A DNA stretch of 7,400 bases from contig JANJWE010000263.1 of assembly GCA_024709705.1 (NCBI GenBank), forward strand, positions 1 to 7,400, written 5' to 3'. Positions within the stretch are counted from its first letter, which is position 1. Each line of letters starts with the position of its first letter. A program made the translations under genes and the position numbers. Source of the stretch: Flavobacterium sp. GTDB lineage: Bacteria > Bacteroidota > Bacteroidia > Flavobacteriales > Flavobacteriaceae. Below, in pieces: positions 1 to 6,369 of the stretch. Under the pieces are notes generated by a model that ran no database searches, was not told the DNA's origin, and saw nothing but the letters and a program-made list of their open reading frames with translations.

Positions 1-215
1 GTGTCAATCGTATAGGGAACGATTCTAACGGATTACAATATACCGGACATTCTCAAGTTATAGACGAATTAGGCAATTGTATTTTGGAACCTCAAAAAGA
101 AGAAGGTCATTTTACGGTTACTATGTCGCTTCAAAAAATACACGAAACACGAGAAAAACTTAATTTTTTAAAAGATAAAGATTCTTTTTCGGCAAATTGG
201 GAAGTAAGTACTTAA
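1..215 (+). CDS. Nitrilase-superfamily amidohydrolase (YafV-like omega-amidase), 3' end only
   Basis: Frame 3 is open from the window edge to a TAA at 213-215 and gives about 70 C-terminal residues. The visible part starts VNRIGNDSNGLQYTGHS, continues QVIDELGNCILEP and ends with a charged helix (EKLNFLKDKDSF). The NR-G-D-N-Y-G-S/VID-x-GN pattern and the REKLxFLKDxD tail are typical of YafV-type omega-amidases, which hydrolyse omega-amides of 2-oxo acids such as 2-oxoglutaramate in the cytoplasm. The catalytic Glu, Lys and Cys lie upstream of the window, so activity cannot be judged. Its stop overlaps the stop of the convergent minus-strand gene by three bases, and no terminator separates them. 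Another nitrilase-family hydrolase is possible; family membership is firm, exact substrate is not. Confidence 0.85.
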   Translation, partial: VNRIGNDSNGLQYTGHSQVIDELGNCILEPQKEEGHFTVTMSLQKIHETREKLNFLKDKDSFSANWEVST

Positions 216-1801
216 TTTTCGGGAAGCAGTAAGGTCTGATCTACATCCCAATTGGCCCGAACATCAATTTCTGTAGGAAAATAATAAACTTTTTCGGGTT
301 GTTTTCTCTGTAAAAATGAACCGGTATCCCATTTTCCATTTTTATTTTCATCATAAATGATTCGAATGGTAAACATGTTGGGTTGTAACAAATTAAAATC
401 AAATTCGGTTTTATTTTGACTGTATTCTGTGGCAATCACATCGCCTTTATTGTTGAGTAATTCTACCAAAAACGGAAAGGATTTTACACCTTCTAATCTC
501 AGTTTAAGATTTCCATATTCAGAATGTTCTTTGGTGCTAAATCGGTAGAGTAACGAATCGTTAGAACGATCTAAATAATCAGTTATGGCCTCTTTGTCTA
601 CAAAAAGGGTATATTTTTCTAATGGGTCTTTATTGAATTCAATTTGTATTTGTTGAGGTTCTTCAAGGTATTTTGTTGTAAAAGGAACTGCTGTCGAATC
701 TTTTCGAATTAAACGCAATAAATCTTTATTGATTTTTTTTACAGGTGTTGTACTGTTCAAGGAAAAGGTTTCTCTAAAGTGCAATGTCCCGCTTTGTTGT
801 GCTGACAACTGTAAAGTATCGGGTTTTTGCGATTTATATTTAATCCAATAGGTTTTTGCGTAGGCTTCTTTTTCAATTTTCACTTGAAGAGAATCCGATT
901 TTAAAGGTTTAAACCAAAGTTGAAGGGAATCTTTTTTAGGATAAGGAGTTGTAATTACAGGGATTTCTTCTATTTCGTTGGAAATAGACACTTTGCTGCC
1001 GTCAGCCAATCCTTCATAACCCAACAACAAACGATTTCCAGATGCTTGAGAGGGCTTCAAAGCTTTAAAGTTGTTTTTTTCTTTGAATAAAGACAATTTA
1101 TATTGGTTTTCAGAAGGAATGGTCACCGTATCTTGAACAAAGGCAATTTTATCTGTTTTGGGATTAAACAGGTTGTTACTATTGGCATCTTTTAATGCCA
1201 ACAAAAGGTATTTCCCGGCTTTTAAGTTGGTTAAATTAAATTGGGCCGAGCTGTCTAAAGTATTGGTAACATATCTGGGAACTTGTTTGTAAATAATCGA
1301 ATCGGTAAAGGTTGGGGAATATTCATAAAGCATTACCGTTACAAAATTATCAGGCTTTTTTTCAAAGGCATCCGAAATGGTACCCGAAAGTTGCAAAGAA
1401 TCGATATAAGTTCCGGTTGAGAAAACGTATTTAAACTGGGAAAGCGGATTTCCTTCGTTGTTATCTTGAATACTTTGACCAAAGTTAAAACTGTAAGTTG
1501 TGTTGGGGCTTAAAGTATCTTTTATTTTTATCGTAAGTATTTTAGTAGCACTTGTTGGAATAATTTCGGGGGCATTTTTCAGAGGTGGTGAAACGATTAA
1601 CTGTTTATTTAAATCTTTCAGTTTAATGTATTCATCAAAATAGATTTTTATTTCTTTTTTTGTAAAAGAAGTTGAAAAATTTTTAGGATCACTCAATTTG
1701 ATTACAGGCGGAATAGTATCTTTTACCCCACCAGTGATGTAACCTCTTTTGGCACATCCCATTAGACTTAAAGCCAATATAAGAAAAACAAAAAATCGCA
1801 T
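212..1801 (-). CDS. Ig-like (Big_5) domain lipoprotein, Bacteroidota type
   Basis: 529 residues from the ATG at 1801. A start 34 codons further up would be a TTG overlapping comF and would bury the signal peptide, so the ATG is preferred. Residues 1-15 form a short lipoprotein signal with lipobox LMGC and the lipidated Cys at 16. The following AKRG has no acidic cluster, which argues weakly against surface export. Residues about 28-130 (KDTIPPV...FSTG) match the SbsA-like Ig fold (Big_5). Residues about 136-230 look like a prealbumin/carboxypeptidase-regulatory beta-sandwich (FNLTNLKAGKYLLLALKD). The C-terminus carries a Ca-loop-like DENKNGKWDTG. Such proteins are common in Flavobacteriia, have no assigned enzyme activity and probably sit in the envelope. 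The gene follows comF after 76 bp, so co-transcription is likely. The function is unknown to me. Confidence 0.88.
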   Translation of the reverse strand: MRFFVFLILALSLMGCAKRGYITGGVKDTIPPVIKLSDPKNFSTSFTKKEIKIYFDEYIKLKDLNKQLIVSPPLKNAPEIIPTSATKILTIKIKDTLSPNTTYSFNFGQSIQDNNEGNPLSQFKYVFSTGTYIDSLQLSGTISDAFEKKPDNFVTVMLYEYSPTFTDSIIYKQVPRYVTNTLDSSAQFNLTNLKAGKYLLLALKDANSNNLFNPKTDKIAFVQDTVTIPSENQYKLSLFKEKNNFKALKPSQASGNRLLLGYEGLADGSKVSISNEIEEIPVITTPYPKKDSLQLWFKPLKSDSLQVKIEKEAYAKTYWIKYKSQKPDTLQLSAQQSGTLHFRETFSLNSTTPVKKINKDLLRLIRKDSTAVPFTTKYLEEPQQIQIEFNKDPLEKYTLFVDKEAITDYLDRSNDSLLYRFSTKEHSEYGNLKLRLEGVKSFPFLVELLNNKGDVIATEYSQNKTEFDFNLLQPNMFTIRIIYDENKNGKWDTGSFLQRKQPEKVYYFPTEIDVRANWDVDQTLLLPEN

Positions 1802-1877
1802 CCAAAAAGAATTAGTGAGCCACAAAATAACAATTATATTTAGTGGAAATGAAATCTTTTGACTTTTTCTTTGTTTT

Positions 1878-2558
1878 TTAATGGGTGTAGGCCAAGCAGG
1901 CAAGGCTTATTTTTGCATTAGGAATAGTTAGAAGAGCTTTTCCGCTGGCTTCTAATGTAGCCCCGGTTGTAAAGACATCGTCTACAATCAAAAAATGTTT
2001 GGATTCCATTTCTTTTGTATAATAAGCTCTAAAAACGGTTTTCTGTCCAAAAGATCGGTCTAGAAGTTTTTTTCGGGTTTGAGTTTTGGTATAGTTTTCT
2101 CGTACTAAAATCGTGTCATGATAAGGTATTTTGAGAGATTTTGCTATGGTTTTACCAAATTCAGCCACTTGATTATACCCTCTTTCTTTCATACGCTTTT
2201 GATGTAATGGTACCGGAATAACTGCATCAAAAGGGGTTTTTAAATGGATTTTTTGCAGTTCATCGGCATACATTTGCCCTAGCAATGTACCTATTTCTTG
2301 ATGTCCTCTGTACTTTAAGTGATGAATGAGTTGTTGCACGTTTCCTTTTTTGTGAAAATACAAATAAGCAGAAGCATGTATTAGCGGAAGTCTACCGTAT
2401 AGTTTTTGATAAAGTTCATTGTTTTCTATGTCAGTATGTCGTGTTCTGGGCAAGGTATGCATACACTCGATACACAGTATTTTTTCATGAGTTAACAAAG
2501 GATAATTACAAGAAAAACAGATTCTGGGGAAGAAAAGGTGTAGAATTTCAGAAAACAT
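1878..2558 (-). CDS. comF: ComF family phosphoribosyltransferase-like protein
   Basis: 226 residues, a normal ComF length. An N-terminal zinc-ribbon has Cys14, 17, 29 and 32 (CFSC...CIEC). It is followed by LKYRG (81-85), DAVIPVPLH (111-119), the ComF-typical KRMKERGYNQ (121-130), and the PRPP-binding loop IVDDVFTTGAT at 191-201. This is the type I phosphoribosyltransferase fold. ComF proteins are cytoplasmic and, in naturally competent bacteria, are linked to handling of incoming single-stranded DNA; their role in Bacteroidota is not settled. The ATG at 2558 directly precedes the zinc-ribbon and is the natural start. A good -33/-7 promoter lies about 40-75 bp upstream on the same strand. It is the first gene of a probable two-gene unit with the Ig-like lipoprotein. 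Confidence 0.93.
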   Translation of the reverse strand: MFSEILHLFFPRICFSCNYPLLTHEKILCIECMHTLPRTRHTDIENNELYQKLYGRLPLIHASAYLYFHKKGNVQQLIHHLKYRGHQEIGTLLGQMYADELQKIHLKTPFDAVIPVPLHQKRMKERGYNQVAEFGKTIAKSLKIPYHDTILVRENYTKTQTRKKLLDRSFGQKTVFRAYYTKEMESKHFLIVDDVFTTGATLEASGKALLTIPNAKISLACLAYTH

Positions 2559-2599
2559 GCTGTATGGCTTTTATTAATCAGAATTGGCTTATATAATTT

Positions 2600-2632
2600 C
2601 AAAGATATAAATTTTTTAAAACTTTTGTACAA
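2600..2632 (-). promoter_or_regulatory. Bacteroidota-type promoter of comF
   Basis: Read on the minus strand, a -33 TTG (2632-2630) is followed after 22 bp by TATCTTTG (2607-2600). This exactly matches the flavobacterial -7 consensus TAnnTTTG and falls within the usual 17-23 bp spacing. Transcription would begin about 2593-2596, leaving a leader of roughly 35 nt before the comF ATG. Confidence 0.65.
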
Positions 2633-2657
2633 CGCTGTGATTTCAAGTGAGTTTTTA

Positions 2658-2665
2658 TATTTTTG
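2658..2665 (+). promoter_or_regulatory. Candidate -7 element of glyQS
   Basis: TATTTTTG exactly matches TAnnTTTG and ends 7 bp before the glyQS ATG at 2673. No TTG is present at 17-23 bp upstream; the nearest TTG (2625-2627) is 30 bp away, so the -33 element is weak or absent. If used, the transcript would have almost no leader. The site could also be a chance match in AT-rich DNA. Confidence 0.4.
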
Positions 2666-2672
2666 CACCATT

Positions 2673-4214
2673 ATGGCAAAACAAGAAGATAATTTTAAAA
2701 ATGTAATTTCACACGCAAAAGAGTACGGATTTATTTTTCCGTCCAGTGAAATTTATGACGGTTTGAGTGCCGTGTACGATTATGCTCAAAACGGAGTAGA
2801 ATTGAAGAAAAACATTCGTGAATACTGGTGGAAATCAATGGTGCAAATGCACGAAAATATCGTGGGAATTGATGCTGCAATTTTTATGCATCCTACCACT
2901 TGGAAAGCTTCCGGTCACGTAGATGCGTTTAATGACCCGTTGATTGACAACAAAGATTCCAAAAAAAGATACCGTGCCGATGTGTTAATTGAGGATTATG
3001 CCGAAAAATTAAACCAAAAAGCACAAAAAGAAATCGATAAAGCCAGAGAACGCTTTGGTGATGCTTTTGATGAAGCCCAATATGTAACCACCAATGCCCG
3101 TGTGATGGAATACAAAGCCAAACAACGTGAGATTCTGGAACGAATGGCACGTTCGTTGGGTAATGAAGATTTGGCCGATGTAAAGGCGTTAATAGAAGAA
3201 TTGGAAATCGCTTGTCCGGAGTCGGGTTCTCGCAATTGGACCGAAGTACGTCAGTTTAACTTGATGTTTGGTACCAAATTAGGTGCTTCTGCCGATTCTG
3301 CAATGGATTTATACTTGCGTCCGGAAACGGCACAAGGAATTTTTGTAAATTTCTTAAACGTACAAAAATCGGGTCGAATGAAAATTCCATTCGGAATTGC
3401 TCAAACCGGAAAAGCATTCAGAAACGAGATTGTGGCTCGTCAATTCATTTTCCGCATGCGTGAATTTGAACAAATGGAAATGCAATTTTTCGTAAAACCG
3501 GGCGAAGAAATGAAATGGTATGAATACTGGAAAGAAACCCGTTTAAAATGGCATTTATCCCTTGGATTAGGTAAAGAAAATTACCGTTTTCACGACCATG
3601 AAAAATTGGCTCATTATGCCAATGCAGCAGCCGATATCGAATTTAATTTTCCATTTGGGTTCAAAGAATTGGAAGGAATTCACTCCAGAACTGATTTCGA
3701 TTTGAAAGCACACGAGCAATATTCAGGTAAAAAACTACAATACTTTGATACAGAGGAAAATAGAAACTATGTTCCGTATGTAGTGGAAACTTCGGTTGGT
3801 TTAGATCGTATGTTTTTGGCTGTTTTCTCCAATTCATTAGTTGAAGAAACCTTAGAAGACGGTTCAACCCGCACTGTTTTGCGTTTGCCATCGGTTTTAG
3901 CACCAACCAAAGCGGCCATTTTACCTTTGGTAAAGAAAGACGGATTACCGGAAATTTCACGTAAGATTGTAGAAGAATTAAAATGGGATTTCAACGTAGC
4001 CTATGATGAAAAAGATGCTGTAGGTCGTCGTTACAGAAGACAAGATGCGTTAGGAACACCGTTTTGTATCACGGTTGATCATCAAACCGCAGAAGATGAA
4101 ACCGTTACTATTCGTCACAGAGACTCAATGCAACAAGATCGCGTGAAAATATCGGAATTAAGACAAATCATTTCCGATGACGTTTCGATGCGAAATTGGT
4201 TGATGAAAATGTAA
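2673..4214 (+). CDS. glyQS: Glycyl-tRNA synthetase, single-chain alpha2 type
   Basis: 513 residues, the usual length for the Bacteroidota enzyme. It charges tRNA-Gly with glycine in the cytoplasm using ATP. The class II core is complete: motif 1 region (VQMHENIVGIDAAIFMHP, 57-74), glycine-pocket RPETAQGIF (216-224), motif 2 beginning FRNE (249-252) and running to EFEQMEMQFF (264-273), and motif 3 VETSVGLDRMFLAVF (371-385, ATP-binding Arg379). Residues about 410-513 are the HGTP anticodon-binding domain (APTKAAILPLV). The segment about 95-190 is a charged helical insertion of the type seen in this family. The start is the ATG at 2673 (MAKQEDNFKNVISHAKEYGF); an in-frame TTG 16 codons upstream lies in the promoter region and is rejected. 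It is the dimeric eukaryote/archaea-like form, distinct from the two-subunit GlyQ+GlyS enzyme of E. coli. It is divergent from comF and ends at a hairpin terminator. Confidence 0.97.
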   Translation: MAKQEDNFKNVISHAKEYGFIFPSSEIYDGLSAVYDYAQNGVELKKNIREYWWKSMVQMHENIVGIDAAIFMHPTTWKASGHVDAFNDPLIDNKDSKKRYRADVLIEDYAEKLNQKAQKEIDKARERFGDAFDEAQYVTTNARVMEYKAKQREILERMARSLGNEDLADVKALIEELEIACPESGSRNWTEVRQFNLMFGTKLGASADSAMDLYLRPETAQGIFVNFLNVQKSGRMKIPFGIAQTGKAFRNEIVARQFIFRMREFEQMEMQFFVKPGEEMKWYEYWKETRLKWHLSLGLGKENYRFHDHEKLAHYANAAADIEFNFPFGFKELEGIHSRTDFDLKAHEQYSGKKLQYFDTEENRNYVPYVVETSVGLDRMFLAVFSNSLVEETLEDGSTRTVLRLPSVLAPTKAAILPLVKKDGLPEISRKIVEELKWDFNVAYDEKDAVGRRYRRQDALGTPFCITVDHQTAEDETVTIRHRDSMQQDRVKISELRQIISDDVSMRNWLMKM

Positions 4215-4227
4215 ATTTTACTTATTC

Positions 4228-4273
4228 AAAAAAAAATCCCAAATCTCAATGACTTGAAATTTGGGATTTTTTT
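4228..4273. terminator. Bidirectional intrinsic terminator between glyQS and the DUF3575 gene
   Basis: An A-run (4228-4236) leads into the arm TCCCAAATCTCAA (4237-4249), a TGAC loop and the arm TTGAAATTTGGGA (4254-4266), followed by a T-run (4267-4273). The 13-bp stem has one C/A mismatch. Because A- and T-runs flank both sides, it can serve glyQS on the plus strand and the convergent gene ending at 4289 on the minus strand. Confidence 0.9.
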
Positions 4274-4288
4274 ATTAAACCTCTTTAA

Positions 4289-4816
4289 TTAGAATCTATA
4301 TCCTACAGTTATTCCGCCTCTACCAATAAATTCATAATCACGATTATCATTGTATTCACTAAATAGATTTCTACCTATTCCGGCATTAATTTCAAAAATA
4401 ACGCCGCGTTTTGAAATCCATTTGCTTCCTACTCCAATTCCAAAGGCAAAGTCGGTTATGGTTTTTCTGTTCTCAAAATAAGTATTTCCACTAGCGTCAT
4501 AAACATAGTCATCCACTTGATTGAGCATACCAAAACCCTCTGCAAAGAAACCTGCAGCCGGCTTTTTACCAAAATAAAAACGGTAATAAGGGGTTAAAGC
4601 AAACTTTACTTCGATGTCGTTTACCATAGAAAAACCGGCACTAATACCAATTCCGGATTCTTCATTTAACAATCGTTCATAAGTTGCTTCAAAGTTTCCA
4701 AAAACAAGCATTAGAGCATTCCCTTTGATTTCATTGCGTTTAAAATCAGTGTTTTCTTGAGCGATTGCAATCGAGAAGAATCCGAAGAGCAGAAAAGAGC
4801 AGAGTAATTTTTTCAT
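4289..4816 (-). CDS. DUF3575-like outer-membrane beta-barrel protein
   Basis: 175 residues from the ATG at 4816. An upstream in-frame TTG at 4843 would add nine residues ahead of a complete signal peptide and is rejected. Residues 1-19 (MKKLLCSFLLFGFFSIAIA) form a Sec signal peptide with likely cleavage before Gln20. The mature part has alternating beta strands, including NALMLVFGNFEATYERLLNEES, LTPYYRFYFGKK and PAAGFFAEGFGML, and ends GYRF with a terminal Phe, as expected for a BAM-inserted small barrel. The NEIKxNAL...GNFE-YER opening and the PYYRFYFGKKPAAGFFxEGFGML block are what I recognise as DUF3575. The function is unknown in the family; an envelope structural or porin-like role is possible. 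It is monocistronic, convergent with glyQS and divergent from the LytTR gene. Confidence 0.85.
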   Translation of the reverse strand: MKKLLCSFLLFGFFSIAIAQENTDFKRNEIKGNALMLVFGNFEATYERLLNEESGIGISAGFSMVNDIEVKFALTPYYRFYFGKKPAAGFFAEGFGMLNQVDDYVYDASGNTYFENRKTITDFAFGIGVGSKWISKRGVIFEINAGIGRNLFSEYNDNRDYEFIGRGGITVGYRF

Positions 4817-4848
4817 TGTTTTTTTAGTTATAATTTGTTTCAAATTAA

Positions 4849-4882
4849 CAAAAACTATGCCTTACATTTTGTTTATTTCCAA
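4849..4882 (-). promoter_or_regulatory. Possible promoter of the DUF3575 gene
   Basis: On the minus strand a TTG (4882-4880) is followed after 22 bp by TAGTTTTTG (4857-4849), which is TAnnTTTG with one extra T. It sits about 33 bp before the ATG. The extra base makes this only a tentative call. The rest of the 271-bp divergent spacer up to 5087 is AT-rich, with no terminator or strong repeat that I could see. Confidence 0.28.
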
Positions 4883-5087
4883 AAAAAGCAAACTACTACA
4901 GTATATTTTTTGTTTAAGACTTTGTTGATAATTAAAAATTTTCAAATTTCAACGATTCATAATTATACCTAAAATTGTAGTTAATTTACTATTGTGCCCC
5001 AATAGTCTACCCGTATTAACTTATTTTTCCTTTGGTATTGACTAATTGATTTCTGAAGCAGAATTCTTTGTGCAATAAAAAAGGCAA

Positions 5088-6164
5088 ATGAAGTACAGGT
5101 ATATTTTACTTGACGATGACTCTAAAAGTATTTTGAAAATGAGATCTGTAATGGATCAATTTTCAAATACTACTTGCGTGGGGACTGCTTCTACGTACAA
5201 TGAGGGCTTAGATTTGATTTTGGAACACCAACCGGAGTTAGTTTTTCTTGAAATCAATCCGCTTACCAAAGAATCCGGATTGTCTTTATTGTTAATAAAC
5301 GAACTCTACCGTTATTTACCTATTGTCCCCAAGATTGTTGCCATTTCTCATGATCCTTCATTGGCTTATGAAGCTTTTAAATTTGATGTTTTTGATTTTT
5401 TAATCAAACCTTTTGATGCGAGTGCTATTCGAAAAACACTATTAAGATTAGATAAACAATCGATTTTTAATGAGAAGCCTAATGAGTTGGTAAAAAATCT
5501 ACCGTTACAATTAGAATCTGAACCCATCGAAATTAAAGACGTTAAAACCATTCAATCCAACCCGCAATTACAGTCAGAGGAAGGTTTGACTCGTGTTTAT
5601 CAAGAGTTGGCAGAAATTAGTGCTTTGTTGCGACAGGTTTTAGAAAAATCAAATTCATTTCAAACGTCCGAAGATTTAAGTTTACAAATTAGTGAGAAGA
5701 TCACAGATTTAATTCAAGAAAAAATTGAAGGAGTCCCCCAGCCAGATTGGATTGAAAAATGGAATGCCAAGGCATTTGTTGAAAAACCAACTGAACTTAA
5801 ATCTCATGAAGTAAAACGAAATTTAATTTGTATTAAATCTTATGGAGATTATCGTTTTTTAGAACTGGATGAAATAGCTTTTCTAAAAGCCGATAATAAT
5901 TCAACCGATATTACAATGAGTTCCGGCGATGAAATCACAGCTTTTAAAACCCTGAAATATTTTGAAGAAAATTTACCCTCTAATTTCTTTAGAATACATA
6001 ACAGTTACATTGTAAATCAGAATTACATTTCCAGAATTCATACCGGAAATACGGTTTGTTATATCAAAAACTCTAAAGTTCAAATCCCATTTTCCAAGAG
6101 CTATAAAGACAATATAGATCAAATATTAACTCATTTGGCCGGAATAGATTTTGGTTCTATTTAA
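5088..6164 (+). CDS. Response-regulator-like LytTR transcription factor with Glu at the phosphorylation site
   Basis: 358 residues. Residues 1-122 form a receiver (REC) fold with the acidic pocket Asp9-11, a conserved-type Ser87 (VAISHD) and Lys107 (LIKPFD). The phosphoacceptor position reads LVFLEINP, so Glu55 stands where Asp is expected. Residues about 124-245 form an unusually long linker, with a heptad-like helical stretch at 167-213 (LTRVYQELAEISALLRQVLEK) that may help dimerise. Residues about 246-345 form a LytTR DNA-binding domain (ICIKSYGDYRFLELDEIAFLKAD...FFRIHNSYIVN...IPFSKSYK). The natural role is sequence-specific transcription control in the cytoplasm. Glu may mimic a permanently phosphorylated state or mark a pseudo-receiver. 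No histidine kinase lies directly beside it, but a kinase-like TPR gene begins at 6887. A near-consensus -7 (TTCCTTTG, 5027-5034) is the only promoter hint. No terminator follows. Confidence 0.92.
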   Translation: MKYRYILLDDDSKSILKMRSVMDQFSNTTCVGTASTYNEGLDLILEHQPELVFLEINPLTKESGLSLLLINELYRYLPIVPKIVAISHDPSLAYEAFKFDVFDFLIKPFDASAIRKTLLRLDKQSIFNEKPNELVKNLPLQLESEPIEIKDVKTIQSNPQLQSEEGLTRVYQELAEISALLRQVLEKSNSFQTSEDLSLQISEKITDLIQEKIEGVPQPDWIEKWNAKAFVEKPTELKSHEVKRNLICIKSYGDYRFLELDEIAFLKADNNSTDITMSSGDEITAFKTLKYFEENLPSNFFRIHNSYIVNQNYISRIHTGNTVCYIKNSKVQIPFSKSYKDNIDQILTHLAGIDFGSI

Positions 6165-6171
6165 AAAAAGG

Positions 6172-6202
6172 CATTCTACACGAATTTAAATACATTCTAC
6201 AC
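6172..6202 (+). promoter_or_regulatory. Direct repeat, candidate LytTR operator
   Basis: CATTCTACAC occurs exactly at 6172-6181 and again at 6193-6202, start-to-start 21 bp, two helical turns. LytTR regulators such as AgrA and ComE are known to bind two 9-10 bp direct repeats with about 12 bp between them, which is this geometry. The pair lies between the LytTR gene and the repeat-protein gene, and ten bases upstream of a possible -33 (TTTG, 6212-6215). Binding by the neighbouring regulator is inference; the motif itself is not the classical LytTR consensus. Confidence 0.5.
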
Positions 6203-6261
6203 TCAAACGGATTTGTTTCACCATTCACCCCTTGATTTTATTGGTGTTAAGACAGAAGCAC

Positions 6262-6330
6262 TCTAATTTTACATCGTGAATAAGAAAAATCCACGTTCGG
6301 TTTTGTTGCGATTTCACAAATAAAATTAGA
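6262..6330 (+). promoter_or_regulatory. Inverted repeat / possible leader RNA stem-loop
   Basis: TCTAATTTTA (6262-6271) and TAAAATTAGA (6321-6330) are perfect 10-bp inverted arms. Inside them GTGAA (6276-6280) can pair with TTCAC (6313-6317) across a small internal loop, leaving a 32-nt apical loop. No T-run follows, so it is not an intrinsic terminator. Just after it TACCAAAA is repeated at 6331-6338 and 6341-6348. If transcription starts upstream, this would be a folded leader about 40 nt before the ATG at 6370. The arms are AT-rich, so stability is modest. Confidence 0.4.
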
Positions 6331-6369
6331 TACCAAAAATTACCAAAATAACTTAAAACTAAAATTATC

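Noticed and set aside
1802..1903. N-terminal extension of the Ig-like lipoprotein
   Set aside because: It would start at TTG inside comF and place 34 residues before a complete lipoprotein signal.
2625..2672. N-terminal extension of glycyl-tRNA synthetase
   Set aside because: It starts at TTG, includes the -7 motif, and the extra 16 residues do not resemble the family N-terminus.
3661..3960. Minus-strand reading frames inside glyQS
   Set aside because: They are shadows of a strongly conserved synthetase gene and show no recognisable domain.
6142..6160. Hairpin AATAGA/TCTATT at the end of the LytTR gene as a terminator
   Set aside because: Only a 6-bp AT-rich stem inside the coding sequence and followed by A residues, not a T-run.
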